Of a stretch of 64,000 nt of DNA, positions 27,898-41,100 are shown piece by piece. The notes under the pieces are model-generated. The model was given only the letters and a program-made list of their open reading frames with translations, was not told the DNA's origin and made no database searches. Positions within the stretch are counted from its first letter, which is position 1, and each line of letters begins with the position of its first letter. The position numbers were made by a program, and so were the translations under genes. The DNA comes from Panonychus citri (taxonomy: Eukaryota > Arthropoda > Arachnida > Trombidiformes > Tetranychidae), in contig NW_026515539.1 in assembly GCF_014898815.1 (NCBI RefSeq), forward strand, positions 1,860,001 to 1,924,000. The letters are read 5' to 3'.

Positions 27898-30800
27898 TAT
27901 CAAATCTCAATCACAATTAAGTGAAAATCATCCAAAAGTCATTGGATTGACCTTTTAATTCAACAAATAGATTGGATGAAATTTTTTCAGTAGAGAAAGT
28001 TAAACAATATCATGTAAAGATTTGAATTCATGGGATTTTTCAACTCCCTTGAATTGATTAATTGTTGATCAGAACACAATAGATACACCTAAATGTAGAC
28101 ATGATGAATTTGAATTGAAAATTTTTAGCAAATAAAACTGACCAATGACCAATGGAAGTTTAAAAAGAAGAAAAAAAAAGAATAGAAATGTCCAGGTTTG
28201 AATGGACAAAAGCTCTGACAGACTGAGAATTATTATTACTCAAAAAGGTGGAGTTTTCCTTTTGGTCTATTGGATAATACGATTTATCTCATTTTCATCT
28301 CATGGAATCGCCTAAGTTCAATTCAGTTCATTTCTCTTTGTAACTTCGAGACCTAATAGACTTTATCATTAGGTCTTTTATCAGATTCATTCAGAACTTG
28401 TTGGAATAAATATCTTATCCTTTTTTACTCTTATTAATGCTGAAAATAAAGTTCTGAGTTTCTCGTGAAAATAATAAAGTTACAAGTTCTTGTATCAAAA
28501 AGTAATAAAACAATGGGAATAAATAAATACCCTGAAGATGGCGAACATGATTGAGAATCTTATTAAGATGATCAAATAATAATAATAAAGGAACAATGAT
28601 CGTTTTGAATCATCGAATTGAGAAACGAAATCAAAAATTGAACAATTTACTTTATTTTCTTCTTTTTCCTCTGGAAATAAACATGGTTAAAGAGCCATGA
28701 CCATGATGGAAACTGATTGATATCTCATTAAAGCCAAGTCACGTTAGGAAGATGATAAAGATGATGATTTCTATCAGGAATCATCATTGAAAAACTATTT
28801 ACAATTATTGAATTGTGAGTTTATCATGAAAATCAACGTGACCCCATGAAAATTGGATATAAGAAATGAAAGATGAAAATAATTTGTAAAAAAACTATGG
28901 TCATTATTTATCATAAATAATCATCATCATTAAAGATATATATATATAAGATTATCATCATTTGATGATCATGATTAGATCACCAATATAATGAGAAAAC
29001 AATAACATCAAGAGCAACAATAAGCTCAGGAAAAACTAATCAACTTTCATTGTTATTATTACCTTACAGCTGATTTATTACTCAACCAACAATTCAAAAC
29101 AAATCGTTGTATTGACTAAAGGCAATGGAAAATTTTTCTGGTCATTTGGGTCAATAAGGGTCAATTTCAATGATAAACTTATTGTCCATTGTTGTTAATT
29201 TTTCCCTTACATTGGGTTAATCAGTTTTTTTATTATCTAATCCCTTGTTTTTAAAGATAATCTTGTGTTAATCATCAATTATCTTGTTGTTCAATGTCAA
29301 TCTGATAACTAATTATATTTTGCTCCCAATCTCAATTAGACTTGTCCATGTATTATATTGTCACAATTACCATGAGTGACCCATTGAATTGAATTGAATG
29401 GACCATTGGTTAAATTGTTAATGAATGAAAATGGTTTTTCACACTGGACACATTGGGAAAAAAACTTATGAAAAGCTTTTGATTACTTTGTCCTTGATCA
29501 TCATCATGATTTACCAATGATAATGATGATTTTATTGATGATAAAATAATAACAATGATGAGAGTGGTCGCACTGTTGATTGTTGTCTATCTTAATGATG
29601 ATAATACATTGGATGATTTAACATCCAATGGACAATAAGATCAATATATTGATATTCATCATCACCAATGCTCATTGATTGTTATGTTAATTTGATATAA
29701 TCAAGTTAAAAATATCTACGAGATTAAATGAGTATTATCATGATTGTCATAAGGATGAGATAAAATGAGTTAAACAATTGCAAATCCTTTTGGTATTAAG
29801 GATTGTATCAATTGTCTTTAATTGATCCACTTTATCCTTTCCCAATTAAGCTAATTAAGTCGAAATTGCTCTTTTCTAGTATCTTGATGGTCAAATTGAC
29901 AACAAAATGTACTAATTGTTGTTTCTCTTAAAACATCTTAGTGAATACGATTAATTAGATGAATTATTTATGGAAAATTTAATACAATTAGTTGAATCAT
30001 CATAAAGTCCATGGCGGAGTTTAATTTATTTCGCGAAATTTTTTAAATCTGATTTGATTGTCTTCCTCAAGTAAAAGCATTTGTGATCGTCGTAAGTTTT
30101 ATCGGGTAAATTTTACAGGCGATTAAGGGTTAAAAGGTATTGGATTTACATAGAGGAACAAAAAAAAATAATTCAAAGGTAAATAATTTGCAATGTCGCT
30201 GATTGTTTTCCATGATGCTTAGTTAGACATCGTTTCCATCAACTTAAATTTCTTGTGAAAAAGTAACACCACTTATTGGATAAAATTGTTATGATTCATT
30301 GATATTGAATTTCAATGAATTCATGGATTATTTTATAAAGTTTATTTGGGTGTGGGCTGACTTATTGTAGAGTAAAAAAGACATGGATACAGTTTTCTTG
30401 GAGTTCTGATTTCCCTCAAGATTAAGTTGCTGATTTTTTTTGACAGTTCGATGAGCCAGAAATTAGAGTATCTCTTGTTAACCTTTTTCTTGGCTCGGCG
30501 AAATCTTGCAAATTGAATAATAGAAATTAATTTAAGTCCAGTTGATGTGACAAGTTGAATTATTATAATAAATCCCGAGATTCTTGTAAAATGATTCATC
30601 TATCTGGAAGTGGAAACCAATGGATTTATGTTCCTTCGTTGTTGGATATCGACTGAAATTATGGCCTCTTTAGTTGTTTTAAATATTAAATATTCCAAAG
30701 TCTCTCGGTGATTGATCATGAATTGTGGCAATGATTCCATCATGGATACGAAAAGTTGGATTAAATTGTTAATTTATCATTATAAATAATCTAAATGGAA

Positions 30801-30931
30801 CAATAATTGATTAATAATGAACAGCACATTGTTCGAGGTATAATCAACCTATTGCTTTGCAACAATTGAGGATAACATTTGACGAGAGAGAAAGATGATA
30901 TTAACAATGATTTAATTTGATATGCTGCTGA
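27898..30931. other. Gene-free stretch downstream of egghead
   Basis: AT-rich sequence with many ATGATGATAAT-type runs. The only open frame of note is 30342-30599 (minus), discussed among the rejected items. The 3' UTR and polyadenylation site of the minus-strand egghead gene must lie in its right part; a minus-strand AATAAA is at 30341-30346, about 590 bp after the stop, but closer variant signals are possible. Confidence 0.5.
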
Positions 30932-32918
30932 TTAAACTTGAAGAGTGGTGACTTGCTTTTGAACGATATAAAATTTATGCTTGTTACCAAAAAATCCCCA
31001 GATAACAGCAATATTTTCAATGATTATATTGAATGGGATGGCACAAAGGGCACCAATTAAGCAGAAGACAAATCTAGAGTATCCTAATCTCATAAGAGAA
31101 AAAGACTTGATGACACCAAAAACGTACATGTAAACGTTAACTGCGCCTACAAAAGCGACTAGAGTGTTGAAAAGGACAAAATCATCTGTAGGTAATGGAC
31201 ACAACCAGGCAAGGACAATGTTAGATGTACTTAAAGGTATGGTCATCCAGGCGTACAGAGACATAGTGAGAAAAAGTTTATTCTGAAAGGGTATTTTGGG
31301 AGAATGAACCACCAAAAAGATCCCCTGTAACCATCGTTTTCGTTGTTGGATAAAATCAGCTATCGTGAAAGGTGATTTCTCCCACATCTCACCCTCAATA
31401 AAGTCAAATGTATAACCCTTTTTGTAGGCGATCATGGAAAAATAACAATCTTCAGCAACAGAACCATCTAATCCATGGTCATAGGAAACTTCCTTTTCTG
31501 CCTTGTATTTACTGACAACATAAGAACCTGAAAATATGAAGAAATAGAAAATTATTATCATTATTAATTGTCTTTCTTTGGAATTCATGATTCATTCAAA
31601 ACAATTGTTTGATTGTTCTCTCTCGTTACATATAAACGAGTTAACCATTGATTATACTGATAAAGAGATGAAAGAAATAAAATATTAGAGATAATTGTGA
31701 CTAACAATCGAAATAATAATAAAAATAATGATCATCAAGGACTAATAAAAATCTATCCTGATCGTACGAAATAATGTAAATACAAGTGCATATGCTCAAT
31801 TTTTGTAACCATTAAGTTGAGCAATTAAGAGTAAAATCAATTAGATGTGTTTACCTTTCCAGCTAAATAATGGTCGGTGAAACATATAGAATTGGAATCT
31901 AAGTTTTCCCATATCCTCAGCGACTCTAAATGAATCTGCTAACGTAGTGAACCAATTGATGATCGATCCATTGGCATAGGTGATCAATCCTTGACCGAAT
32001 TCGTGTTTCCCTCTCATTGCAAAGTTGAGTATTCCACGAACCGAATTTTCCGAGAGTAAAGTTTCCTCGTCAAGGTGAACAATATACGATTCTTCTGTCA
32101 GAAAATTAACATCATCTTCCAAACAATATTGAAGAGCTCGAGCCTAGAAGATTGCAATAAAATCAAAAGTCAATAAGATTACGTTTAACAATAGAGGAAA
32201 TTGCAAGACGATATGAAACAATTGTTCAGTAATGAAATTCAAACAATGAGATTTTTCAACTCATCTTAATGAGAAAAATGAGAATCCAAAACCGTAACAA
32301 GATAAATTACCTTATAAAGTGCTCCGGTTTTCGTCTTATATTCAGGAGGAACAACAGTCTCTCTTATCCTTTGTTGCTTATCCAATTTAAGTGGACGATC
32401 AGTGACCACTTCGAATAAAAAGTTTTCCACTCCAGCGGCTAAACAGGTCTCAAGATTGGCTTGTACATTTGATTTAACAAGATCAGGATAATCTCCTCGA
32501 GTTACCGTTCGAAAACAGATGAATGGAGCTAAAGTGGAGATCCTTTTAATTTAACCTTCTTGGGAAAAGTATTGTAGATGGTTAAACCAAGGAAATTACA
32601 TAGACATTGAGGGATAGCCAGAAGAGCGAGAAAACGTAATAAGTAGAGAAAAGTGGTCCCAGGTAATCCATACTTTTCGACTGGATCAAATGATTTAGCA
32701 TCTTGATTGGTTGAATAGATTAGCTGAAAGATGAAGATGATAATCAGGGTGAAAAGAAGGCAACAATGTAGTAAATGTTTGGTTCGAGAATTAAATTTCA
32801 ATGATGAAAACCATCGGGTATGTGAAAGTGTCTGCCGTTGGAAGAGAGGTAATTGCTGCATACTGGAAAGCCGATGGAACCAGTTATAAGCATAAACTGA
32901 AAGATCAGTGATCATCAA
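30932..32918 (-). CDS. egh: Egghead: beta-1,4-mannosyltransferase, GT2 family (one-base frameshift in exon 1)
   Basis: Invertebrate glycosphingolipid mannosyltransferase (Egh / BRE-3): it transfers mannose from GDP-Man to glucosylceramide to make mactosylceramide in the secretory pathway. Exons: 32918-32311, 32143-31855 and 31527-30932, with phase 0 and phase 1 introns. The reading matches Egh throughout: N-terminal membrane segment (TKHLLHCCLL), LYLLRFL segment, the DXD-like HLDEET motif in exon 2, DGSVAEDCYF and QQRKRWLQG (QxxRW motif) in exon 3, then three hydrophobic segments and the C-terminal KHKFYIVQK. With the frame corrected it is about 497 residues, against about 457 in Drosophila as I recall; the excess is an extra 40 or so residues at the N-terminus, so M20 or a later start may be used. 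At 32531-32533 the conserved reading needs one more base; as written, codon 129 (CTT) is followed by TAG. The frame on both sides is conserved, so this is a recent mutation or a sequence error. Confidence 0.95.
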
Positions 32919-33631
32919 TATTATCCAATTCTATTTCACCAAAAAAGCAATAATCAAAAATCATAAGAACAACATAAGAGCAAGAGAAAGAAAAACAATA
33001 ACAAATTAGAAATGAATCACAAGGAAAGAGAGAATAGAGAATCAAATAAAAAATGAAAACCAAGGTGAGAGGAAAAAGAGAATCGCCTAATTTTCACAAT
33101 TAAACTAAACCATAAGAATGATGAAACAATATAACATGAAGACGATCATATGATATTCAAAGAATCAATTAAATTAAAGAAAAAAATTTTTAATTGTTAC
33201 ACTTTAATTACAATTAAAAGATCGGCAACGCCTTTTCCATTTCAATTAAGGCGGTGACTTACCAAAGATAAACAATCAATTCCAAAAATCTTCTCATTTC
33301 CATTGGAACACAACAGATGGCGCTTGAGTTTTATTCTTTTTCAAACTTCTCTCTGATTGGTTGAATTTGAATTCTCTTTTGCCTCCTCAATTTCATCGCT
33401 CTGACAACAACATGAAATATTTTTCTTAATCAATTTATCATTTTAAAAGAATTTAATTAATTCAATGTTATTTAAAATTAATTAATCAATTTGCCAGTTA
33501 ACTGTGAGTGAGTTTCAAAAGTGACACCGTTTTCTTTTGATCTATTAGATTGATACCTTGTTTCAATTTGTGTTTTTCTTTGTTCAGTGTGATTTTTGTT
33601 TTCGTTTTTTTTTCTCTCTTTTTTTGTGTGA
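32919..33631. promoter_or_regulatory. Short divergent intergenic region between egghead and the plus-strand gene
   Basis: About 700 bp separates the egghead start codon (minus strand) from the first open exon of the unrecognised plus-strand gene. Both promoters, and probably at least one 5' UTR or first coding exon of the plus-strand gene, must lie here. I see no clear TATA box. A CTTTCAG acceptor-like sequence sits just inside egghead codon 7, so an upstream egghead exon is also possible. Confidence 0.5.
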
Positions 33632-34983
33632 AAATTATTCCTTTGGGAATTCAATAAATTCAAAATTGCGGCCTTAATAGACACCGTTTCACCTTCTCCT
33701 GGAGGATCTGTTAGTGTAAAAAGAAAAAAAGATGATAATGAATCAGAAAATTTATACACACCACCACCTTGTCAATCTTATCAGCCTAGAAGATCCATAG
33801 GTAAGTGTTATTTGGGTTTAACAATATCAATGTTTCATCAATTTTGAAATGTTAACACACCAGCTAAGAAAAGCTTGGCCTTTCATTAACAACTGATTAA
33901 TGTTTTGTTCTTCTTTTGGATATTTAATTCTCATTTTTAGGATTACTTCGGCGTTCCCTCAGTGAGAATAGTAATACACCCAATAAAGGATTTAAGAAGC
34001 CTAGGATGCTATCTGACTCGGGTACACCTTTGTCAACAAGGAACAATATTGTTTCACCTAATAGTTCAATCAGTTCCATGGAAGAAAGTCCTGTTGCTGT
34101 CAAACCTGTTACAATAAGACAGATAGAAGATACACCTATGGAAGAAGAAATTACTTCTATTAATGATATTCTTCGTATAAATTTAGATAATATTAAAAAT
34201 CAACGGCAACAAGAGGTACATCATGAAAGTCCCCAACCACAGCCACGGATACAATTAGTACCAAGATCAAAATCAACACCACAACCCATACCACAACCCA
34301 TTCAACAACCAATAGCACAACCAATAGCGCAGCCAATAGCACAGCCAATAAGACAACTAACACCTCAACCAATACCACCATTGAAGCCAAGATCAACGCC
34401 GAAAGAGATACAATTACAGATTCTGAAGCAAACAACACCAAAACCACAACTTAAGCTCACTTATCCCAATTTTGTTCAACGTGAACCAATGTTAAATCAT
34501 CTAACAACAAAGTCATCACCAAGACCAGAATCAATTAAATCTACCCAAAAGCAAGCATCAACTTTAGATGCATTAGAGTCGATAACACCAACCTCCAATA
34601 AAATAGATGATAATGACTGTGATGATGATGATGATGAAAAAGAAAGACCTGCATTTGTTGAGTCGGGTTTCAAATTGGCCAGTAATAAACCAATTCTCCT
34701 CAACCAGAAAGCTCAAAGAAGAGTCGAATATTTAATCAAACAATATGCAACTATGGAAATTAATCTGAAAGAATATGAAAAAGAGAAACAAAAACCGAAA
34801 CCTGTGTTAAAGACTAAATCTGAAGTCACCCAAAGCCCAATGAAGGATATATCAAATATAACCAAACCCATCAATTCCTGTATCAATAATATGGATACCG
34901 AAGACGATTTATGTGATGAAGCAGATGATGAGTTCTTACGCAATTTGGATGTGAAAAGTTTAGTTGGTCATGATCTTCTTTAA
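33632..34983 (+). CDS. Unrecognised Ser/Pro/Gln-rich acidic protein (5' end not found)
   Basis: Two exons are visible: an open frame ending at 33800 (open from 33632) and 33941-34983, joined phase 1 across a 140-bp GT-AG intron (GTAAGT donor, TTTTTAG acceptor); stop TAA at 34981-34983. The joined frame gives a basic KRKK patch, TPPP, RRSIGLLRRSLSE and FKKPR, then a long disordered region with a QPI-x-QPI repeat (34270-34370, 12-bp units CAACCAATAGCA), many SP/TP dipeptides, a poly-Asp stretch, a helix-prone charged block (QKAQRRVEYLIKQY) and an acidic C-terminus ending VKSLVGHDLL. There is no in-frame ATG in the first exon, so a start exon lies upstream, or translation starts at the internal Met 34006 of exon 2. 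SP/TP richness and basic patches suggest a nuclear, possibly cell-cycle-phosphorylated protein; that is inference. I recognise no domain. Confidence 0.7.
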
Positions 34984-35206
34984 CGAGAAAAAACTCAATA
35001 TCATGAACGAAAAACAGATGATTCGATTTAATTTTGTTAATTTTTTCTTCTTCTCTAAACCATGAAAGCTTGAAATCCTCAGCCATTAATCTTTCGGAGC
35101 AAACTGTATATTCAACTATTTGATGATAAACCCATGGGAGTAAAAGGGTAGATTAATTTTTGACCCATTGTTTAAATTGCTTATTATGTCATCAAATGAA
35201 TAAGTG

Positions 35207-35212
35207 AATAAA
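35207..35212 (+). other. Candidate polyadenylation signal AATAAA
   Basis: A canonical AATAAA lies 224 bp after the stop codon of the plus-strand Ser/Pro-rich gene, with no competing plus-strand gene downstream. In AT-rich DNA such hexamers occur by chance, so this is only a positional candidate. Confidence 0.4.
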
Positions 35213-38097
35213 TTGTTCATCATGGTGTATTTATTTATCTAAAGAAATACAGTCCAATCAATTTTCTTTTCAACCAAATGAGTCAATTGATTGTAATTTT
35301 GTTCCAAAATGGTTCACAATTTAAAATTAAATCCTAATGAAAAGTTCATATGATAACACATGGATAACACCCAATTCTCATGGAAAAGAAGGAAAAAATA
35401 ATGGGAATTCATCAATTCAAAGAAAATGAGAAGACTAATGAATTTTGTTGGCCTGGTTTATTTCTGATCAGAAACTGAGATCTAATATTTTCAATATCTA
35501 TTAATATATTCATAGATAATGCGAGAACTGTTTTAAGGTTTTTCTGTACATCAATTCACATGAAACGAAATGTCGAGGGGAAAAAGTCAGTATTAATACA
35601 ATCATCTGAAAATAATATAAAGAGTTTGCTCTTATCATTGCAATTTCATTTACTTATAACTTAAATTGAGTAATAGCTCACTTAATTTACTATTGAATTT
35701 CTACAATATAATGATGATCTTGATGATGAATCTGAATGATTTGAATCTAATTTAATAGATTCAAACTATTATATAAATAATCTTTGACTTTGGGATCTGG
35801 AATTGTTATCATTAGTATTAACATGATGATGCTTTTACCATTTCAAGAATTTATTCTGAAAAACCAGATTCATTTGTTAGGAGAAATGTACATTTACTTA
35901 AATCAACATGAACAAAATAGATTTTATCCAAACTGAGTATTGATATTCATTCACTTATCATCCATTGAATTATCATGATATTATCTCGTCTCATGAGCTG
36001 ATAGTTAATTTAGAGGAGGAGAATACTTTCTGTGTATAAGTAAATTGAAGTAGAGAACAATTTTCATACACTCCGATCTTATTTAAGTAAATTATAATTA
36101 CATGGGAAATGCTTTTCTTACAAGAATAGTAAGACAAATTGTTAATTGTTGATTTAAGTCTAGTAAAATCTTTTCACATTTGATAACCTGAACTGATATT
36201 CATAGTTGCGATAGTAAATATTAATATATAAATCAAAGTTTCATCTCAAATTGTCATCATCATTATCATTACAATGTATCACTATAAATATACAAGTAAG
36301 ATTATCAGCTCATGGACTATCTTGAACTTTTTTGTTCAATAGCTGTAAATCCATGAGATCAGTGAAAACTCATTAATCTCAATCTTATATCGCTATAATC
36401 TTAATCCTAAATATGAGATGAACAAAAACTATCCCAAAGAGTAATTCATTTGTTCATTAAGTTTATGGATAGCCCAGTTTTATTGATATTAAACCATGTA
36501 CATTCATATTGTATTATGATTATTACAAAAAAAAATCAATTCTATATAAGTAAAGTAACTATTGAATTGTTCAGTTGAATTGGACAAAGCTCATGATATG
36601 AGCCTTTAATGATAATTGTGATTTCATGGTACTCACAGCAAACGATTTTATTTTATTTTCCTCTCACTTATCAAGATAATATTATTGTTTTTTATACTCT
36701 CATTATCACCCTTGTTCATAATATGATACATGTTGAATAGCTGAACGTTGATATTACCTTAATAATAATATTACATGGAAACTGAATACCCACCGAAATT
36801 GATCTCACGTTCACATCATTAGATTAGTTTTGGATAATTTTCTCTCAGAATAAAACTAATCTTGCATTTCACCTTTATGATTATCATGATAATAATTTAA
36901 CTCGTTATTAATATTTGGTATCATAATCAACCATTTAAACCCATCTAATAACTACCATTACAGTTCATAACCATGTAAAAAAAAGTTCATTGAATCTCAG
37001 TTGATCAATTTACTTGAGACTATCATGATTAGCTTATGGTTCCACCTCGTTTTCCCATCATAATCAAGTTTCATATTATGAAATTTTTAATCACCGAACT
37101 AATTGTTTATTTAAATCACCATAACAAATAATGTAACAATAATAATAACGATTTCTTTATTAAATTGTCTCATTGTTTTACGTTGAGCATAAGTGGTTGA
37201 TACATTAAGGCATTGATTGTATTTCCTTTTTCCGTTTCTCATTTTCGTCAGTTTTTCCTTTGCGATAAAACTTTTATTATTACAATATTAAAATGCTAAA
37301 CGTCTTGATTACTTTTCTTCTTATATAATATTTTGTTATAAAACAAAAGTTAATTTATCTTCACTAATAAGCTGGATGATAACAAGAAAGAATCACAATC
37401 AAAAAGTCAACTGAAAACACTTTAGATATTATTGGTTTAACTGGTTGTGTATTCCAATCAATATGAATCCACTGAATTGGATCCATGTGAAATGTTATCA
37501 TGGGAATTCTGGTGAAAGTTTCTTTCCTTTGCTTTTCCTCCAATTCCAAGGTGGATGATTACATCAACAATTTGTGATCATATTCAATTCCAAAGTAAAT
37601 TCTGTTTAGCAATGAAATTGATTCGGATTGACTCTTGTACATTCATGTTACACTTTTACATTATTATTATCAATCAATGTATCAAAGTTTATTTGGGAAT
37701 CTTTGCTCATTGAGGTTCTCATATTAAATCATTTGGTTAAGAGATAAACTCTTGCTGAATAATATCCCTGTTCAGGATAATTGACATCGTAAATTGAAGC
37801 AATTTACCATGAAAATAAATTACCTTGTTTAGTTTAACTGTTTACGATGTTACACCCGCAAGCGTTTTCTACCTCGATCATCATCATCTGTCAATTGAAA
37901 ATGGATACAAATCACCTGAGAATTTATCAAATTTTCACTTGAATTTTCTGCTTACAATTCAATCTTCAAGTTTTGTACTTTAAAGATTCAACTGCTTATG
38001 ATTCCTGATGAACGGAAATGATTTTTTCTAATGATGATAATGATGATGGTTCACTTGAAATGGATTAAAGATCCACTGCAAGTTCATGGTTGATATT
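35213..38097. other. Gene-free AT-rich stretch
   Basis: Nearly 3 kb between the Ser/Pro-rich gene and the convergent sulfotransferase gene. It holds only short, low-complexity frames and the genome-typical TGATAA/TCATGA words. I see no RNA gene or element termini. Confidence 0.55.
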
Positions 38098-38103
38098 TTT
38101 ATT
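38098..38103 (-). other. Candidate polyadenylation signal AATAAA (minus strand)
   Basis: TTTATT on the plus strand reads AATAAA on the minus strand, 83 bp past the sulfotransferase stop codon, a normal distance for a short 3' UTR. Confidence 0.45.
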
Positions 38104-38185
38104 CACCTTGCAGGTATCAGAAGATTTTATTTGATTCTTCATAAGTCACCAATGTTCAGTATTTATTACACCACATCACCAGTAT

Positions 38186-41100
38186 TCAGGGTAATTCAGA
38201 GATTGATGATAGCTGTCCACTTTGACGGAGAAAATTATTCAATGCTTGATAAACTTGTTTCCGTTTTCTTTCAACAACTTGTCTCAATGATGATGATGAT
38301 GATGATGAGTTACCTGAGGGCATTGAGAATGGGTCAAAGGGTAGGTAGTGTTGAGGTCGCCTTTGCCATCCGTTTCGATGTTTATCAACACAATCCAAGC
38401 CAGAATCGGTAAAATTAACCTCCAAAAAGCTTAGAACTCGAGACAATTCACCTTTCAGATTATTTAAAAAGTCTTCATAACGAGATATTAACAATGGACC
38501 CTTGAAATTCAACCAGTCGAGAGTAAATGATGACCAATGGTCAACATTTTCCAGAACATAGTTTTTCCAGCCTGTTAGCAGGAACAGAAAAAAAAACAAA
38601 TGAAAAACCAGAAAAACAGAAACAAATATAAGGAAACATTTTCCAAGTTCAAATTAATATCAGAAAAAAAAATCAATCACCTACTGAACATCAAATAAAT
38701 AATAGATGAACAGTATTATTATGATATAAACCATGATGAACACTCCCAATCAACTGATTAATGTAAATTGTTTGAGTAAATAAACATAATCAACTTGATG
38801 AGTATAATAAATTAATTCAAATGAGCAAAGCTTACAACTCATTAACTAATCACTTTCTCTGTTCATTAAATTATAAATTTAACCAAAACCAGTTCGAGTT
38901 AAAATGTGAAAATAAAAACTAACAAATAAAAGTAAACAATATTATCATTAATAATTTAGTAACAATAATATTATTTTCGGTCATTATTTATCATTATCAT
39001 GAAGTTTCAATTCAATTCAATGAACTTGATACTTACAAATAATCATTTAAGTATCAGATTAATACCTTAAACTTTTCATTTCGATTAGTGGAACTTTTCA
39101 TTTTTATATATTTCATATAAATTTTGTTCAACGATTGACCATCGATAATATCATTTACTTGACCAATGTGAGGGTTTGAAATTTTGTTTTTAAAAGAGAA
39201 AACTGTTCATCAAAGTTATTGAAAATCGCTGAGAATGAAAAATATTGTATCTCTGTGTGTATATTCAATGGATTGTATCAAATTTCAATGAGATAAAGAT
39301 AATCACCTTCACCATTGGTGTTTGAGCTTTTTTTTACCACCCACATCCTTAATTCTGATTCCCTGTATCATTAACCACAAATAGTGAGAGACTAATGATT
39401 CTTTGTACTCCTTCTGGTTGTATCATAAACATGATAATATTTTTCTTTCTATTTATCTTTATCATATATCCAAATATTATCTATGAAAATCTACCCTGTA
39501 AGTTTTCATATTAATTCAATGAGAGCAGGAGAAAATTTTCCAAAGGAAATACAATTTTATATTTCTCATGTGGATGATTAATTGAGACCAACATTCACCA
39601 TGGGAGAAACTGTTACTCAATACACGATAGTAATACTTTACCATCTCTCTCTCTCTCTCTCTGAATATAAATATTTCCTCCTATGGATATATTTTTATAC
39701 CTTTTTTCCCGTTTCTCTCAATATATTTAATAACAATCAATTTATTCATCATTATGAGTTGAATATGATTCTCATTGTAATGTGATGAAAACTAAATATA
39801 ATATTTCATTTGTTGGTTATCATTTGTTTCCAATCTACTTTTGTTACTCTTGTACGATTATTATTATTATCCTGAATTTCCATGATAATTTCGGTTTAAT
39901 TTATCAGGCCTGCTATTACTTACCTGTGTCAGTAAATTTTGAAACTGGAGCATGACCAAGATGACCACCTGATCGTCGATTAAATTCAGATAATAGAATT
40001 TTGAAAGGATTTCGAACTAGAAAAATGGCTTTGGTGAAAAATTGTCTACCACTTGGACCATGTTCATGAGTTTTAACGATAACCATTGAACCATTTGAAA
40101 TTCCTTCACCGGGAAATCCTTTCATGGCCAAGGTAGCATCATGATAGACACTTCCGGTCAGATAACCTAAATAAGAGATAAAAAAATGAGAGATGGAAAA
40201 CAAATTAAAAGACTTTCATCAGATAAAGAAAAAGTTCTGGTAATCCCGATGAATCAAGTACATTATAAGTGAGTTGAATTTCACAAGGAGAAAAGTAGAA
40301 ACTAAATGAAGATATTATCATTATTTCCGGTTAACTTGATGATAAACTTATATATATATTAATATTCATCATCATTAATGTAGATCCATATTTATCATGG
40401 TAATGAGAATACTCAATTTCCGTGAACATTTAGTGCTTAAATTGTTGCAATAAGGTTAATACACCTTGAGATGCATTATAATCATTTATATGATATCAAA
40501 CAGTTTTGTTTATCATCAACAAATGATATTTACCTTGTAACAATTGTTAAGATAAACGTTTACAGGTAAATGAGTCACATTATTGACACAAAAGATTGCT
40601 AATATTAGGTAATAGGTTTCATGGTAATCATGAAAGATATATAACCATGATTAAATGCTCAGTTAATTTAGGATATTAACAATATCCTCCAAGCCATTAT
40701 ACAGTCAATGATAAGTGAACTGATGGAAATAGCAATAAAGAAACAAATTAAATTGTTACTTAAAATTAATTATCCATCATTTTAATATTGATAATCGCTT
40801 GGGGGTAAAGATTAATCTCAATATTTACACAGAGAAATCAATTTAAACTGATCGTTGGGTTTGTTTATTGTCATTGATTAAATTGGATTGGATTCTGTGA
40901 GTAAACAATTAGCTTTTTATACTCATAAATGACCAATGTCATGAACGAGAAATTTTGATTACTGAATAAATTTTGTTCATTTTCTGAAAGTTTATTCCAA
41001 TTGCATTTATAACAATTAACTTTAATCATTAACACCAGTTAGTAATAGTATATACATGGTAAGTGTTGTAGTTAATTCTGTGAGAGAGTGTTGATGAATT

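Noticed and set aside
30342..30599. Minus-strand open frame of 85 codons downstream of egghead
   Set aside because: No similarity recognised, no clear splice signals, and it lies in what should be egghead 3' flanking DNA.
32529..32560. A tiny GT...AG intron that would remove the frameshift in egghead
   Set aside because: The only GT-AG pair there would be 27 bp, would delete the conserved KGSPL residues and does not restore the downstream frame.
34193..34943. Minus-strand frames opposite the Ser/Pro-rich gene
   Set aside because: Leu/Val/Ser-rich shadows of the proline and acidic repeats on the plus strand.
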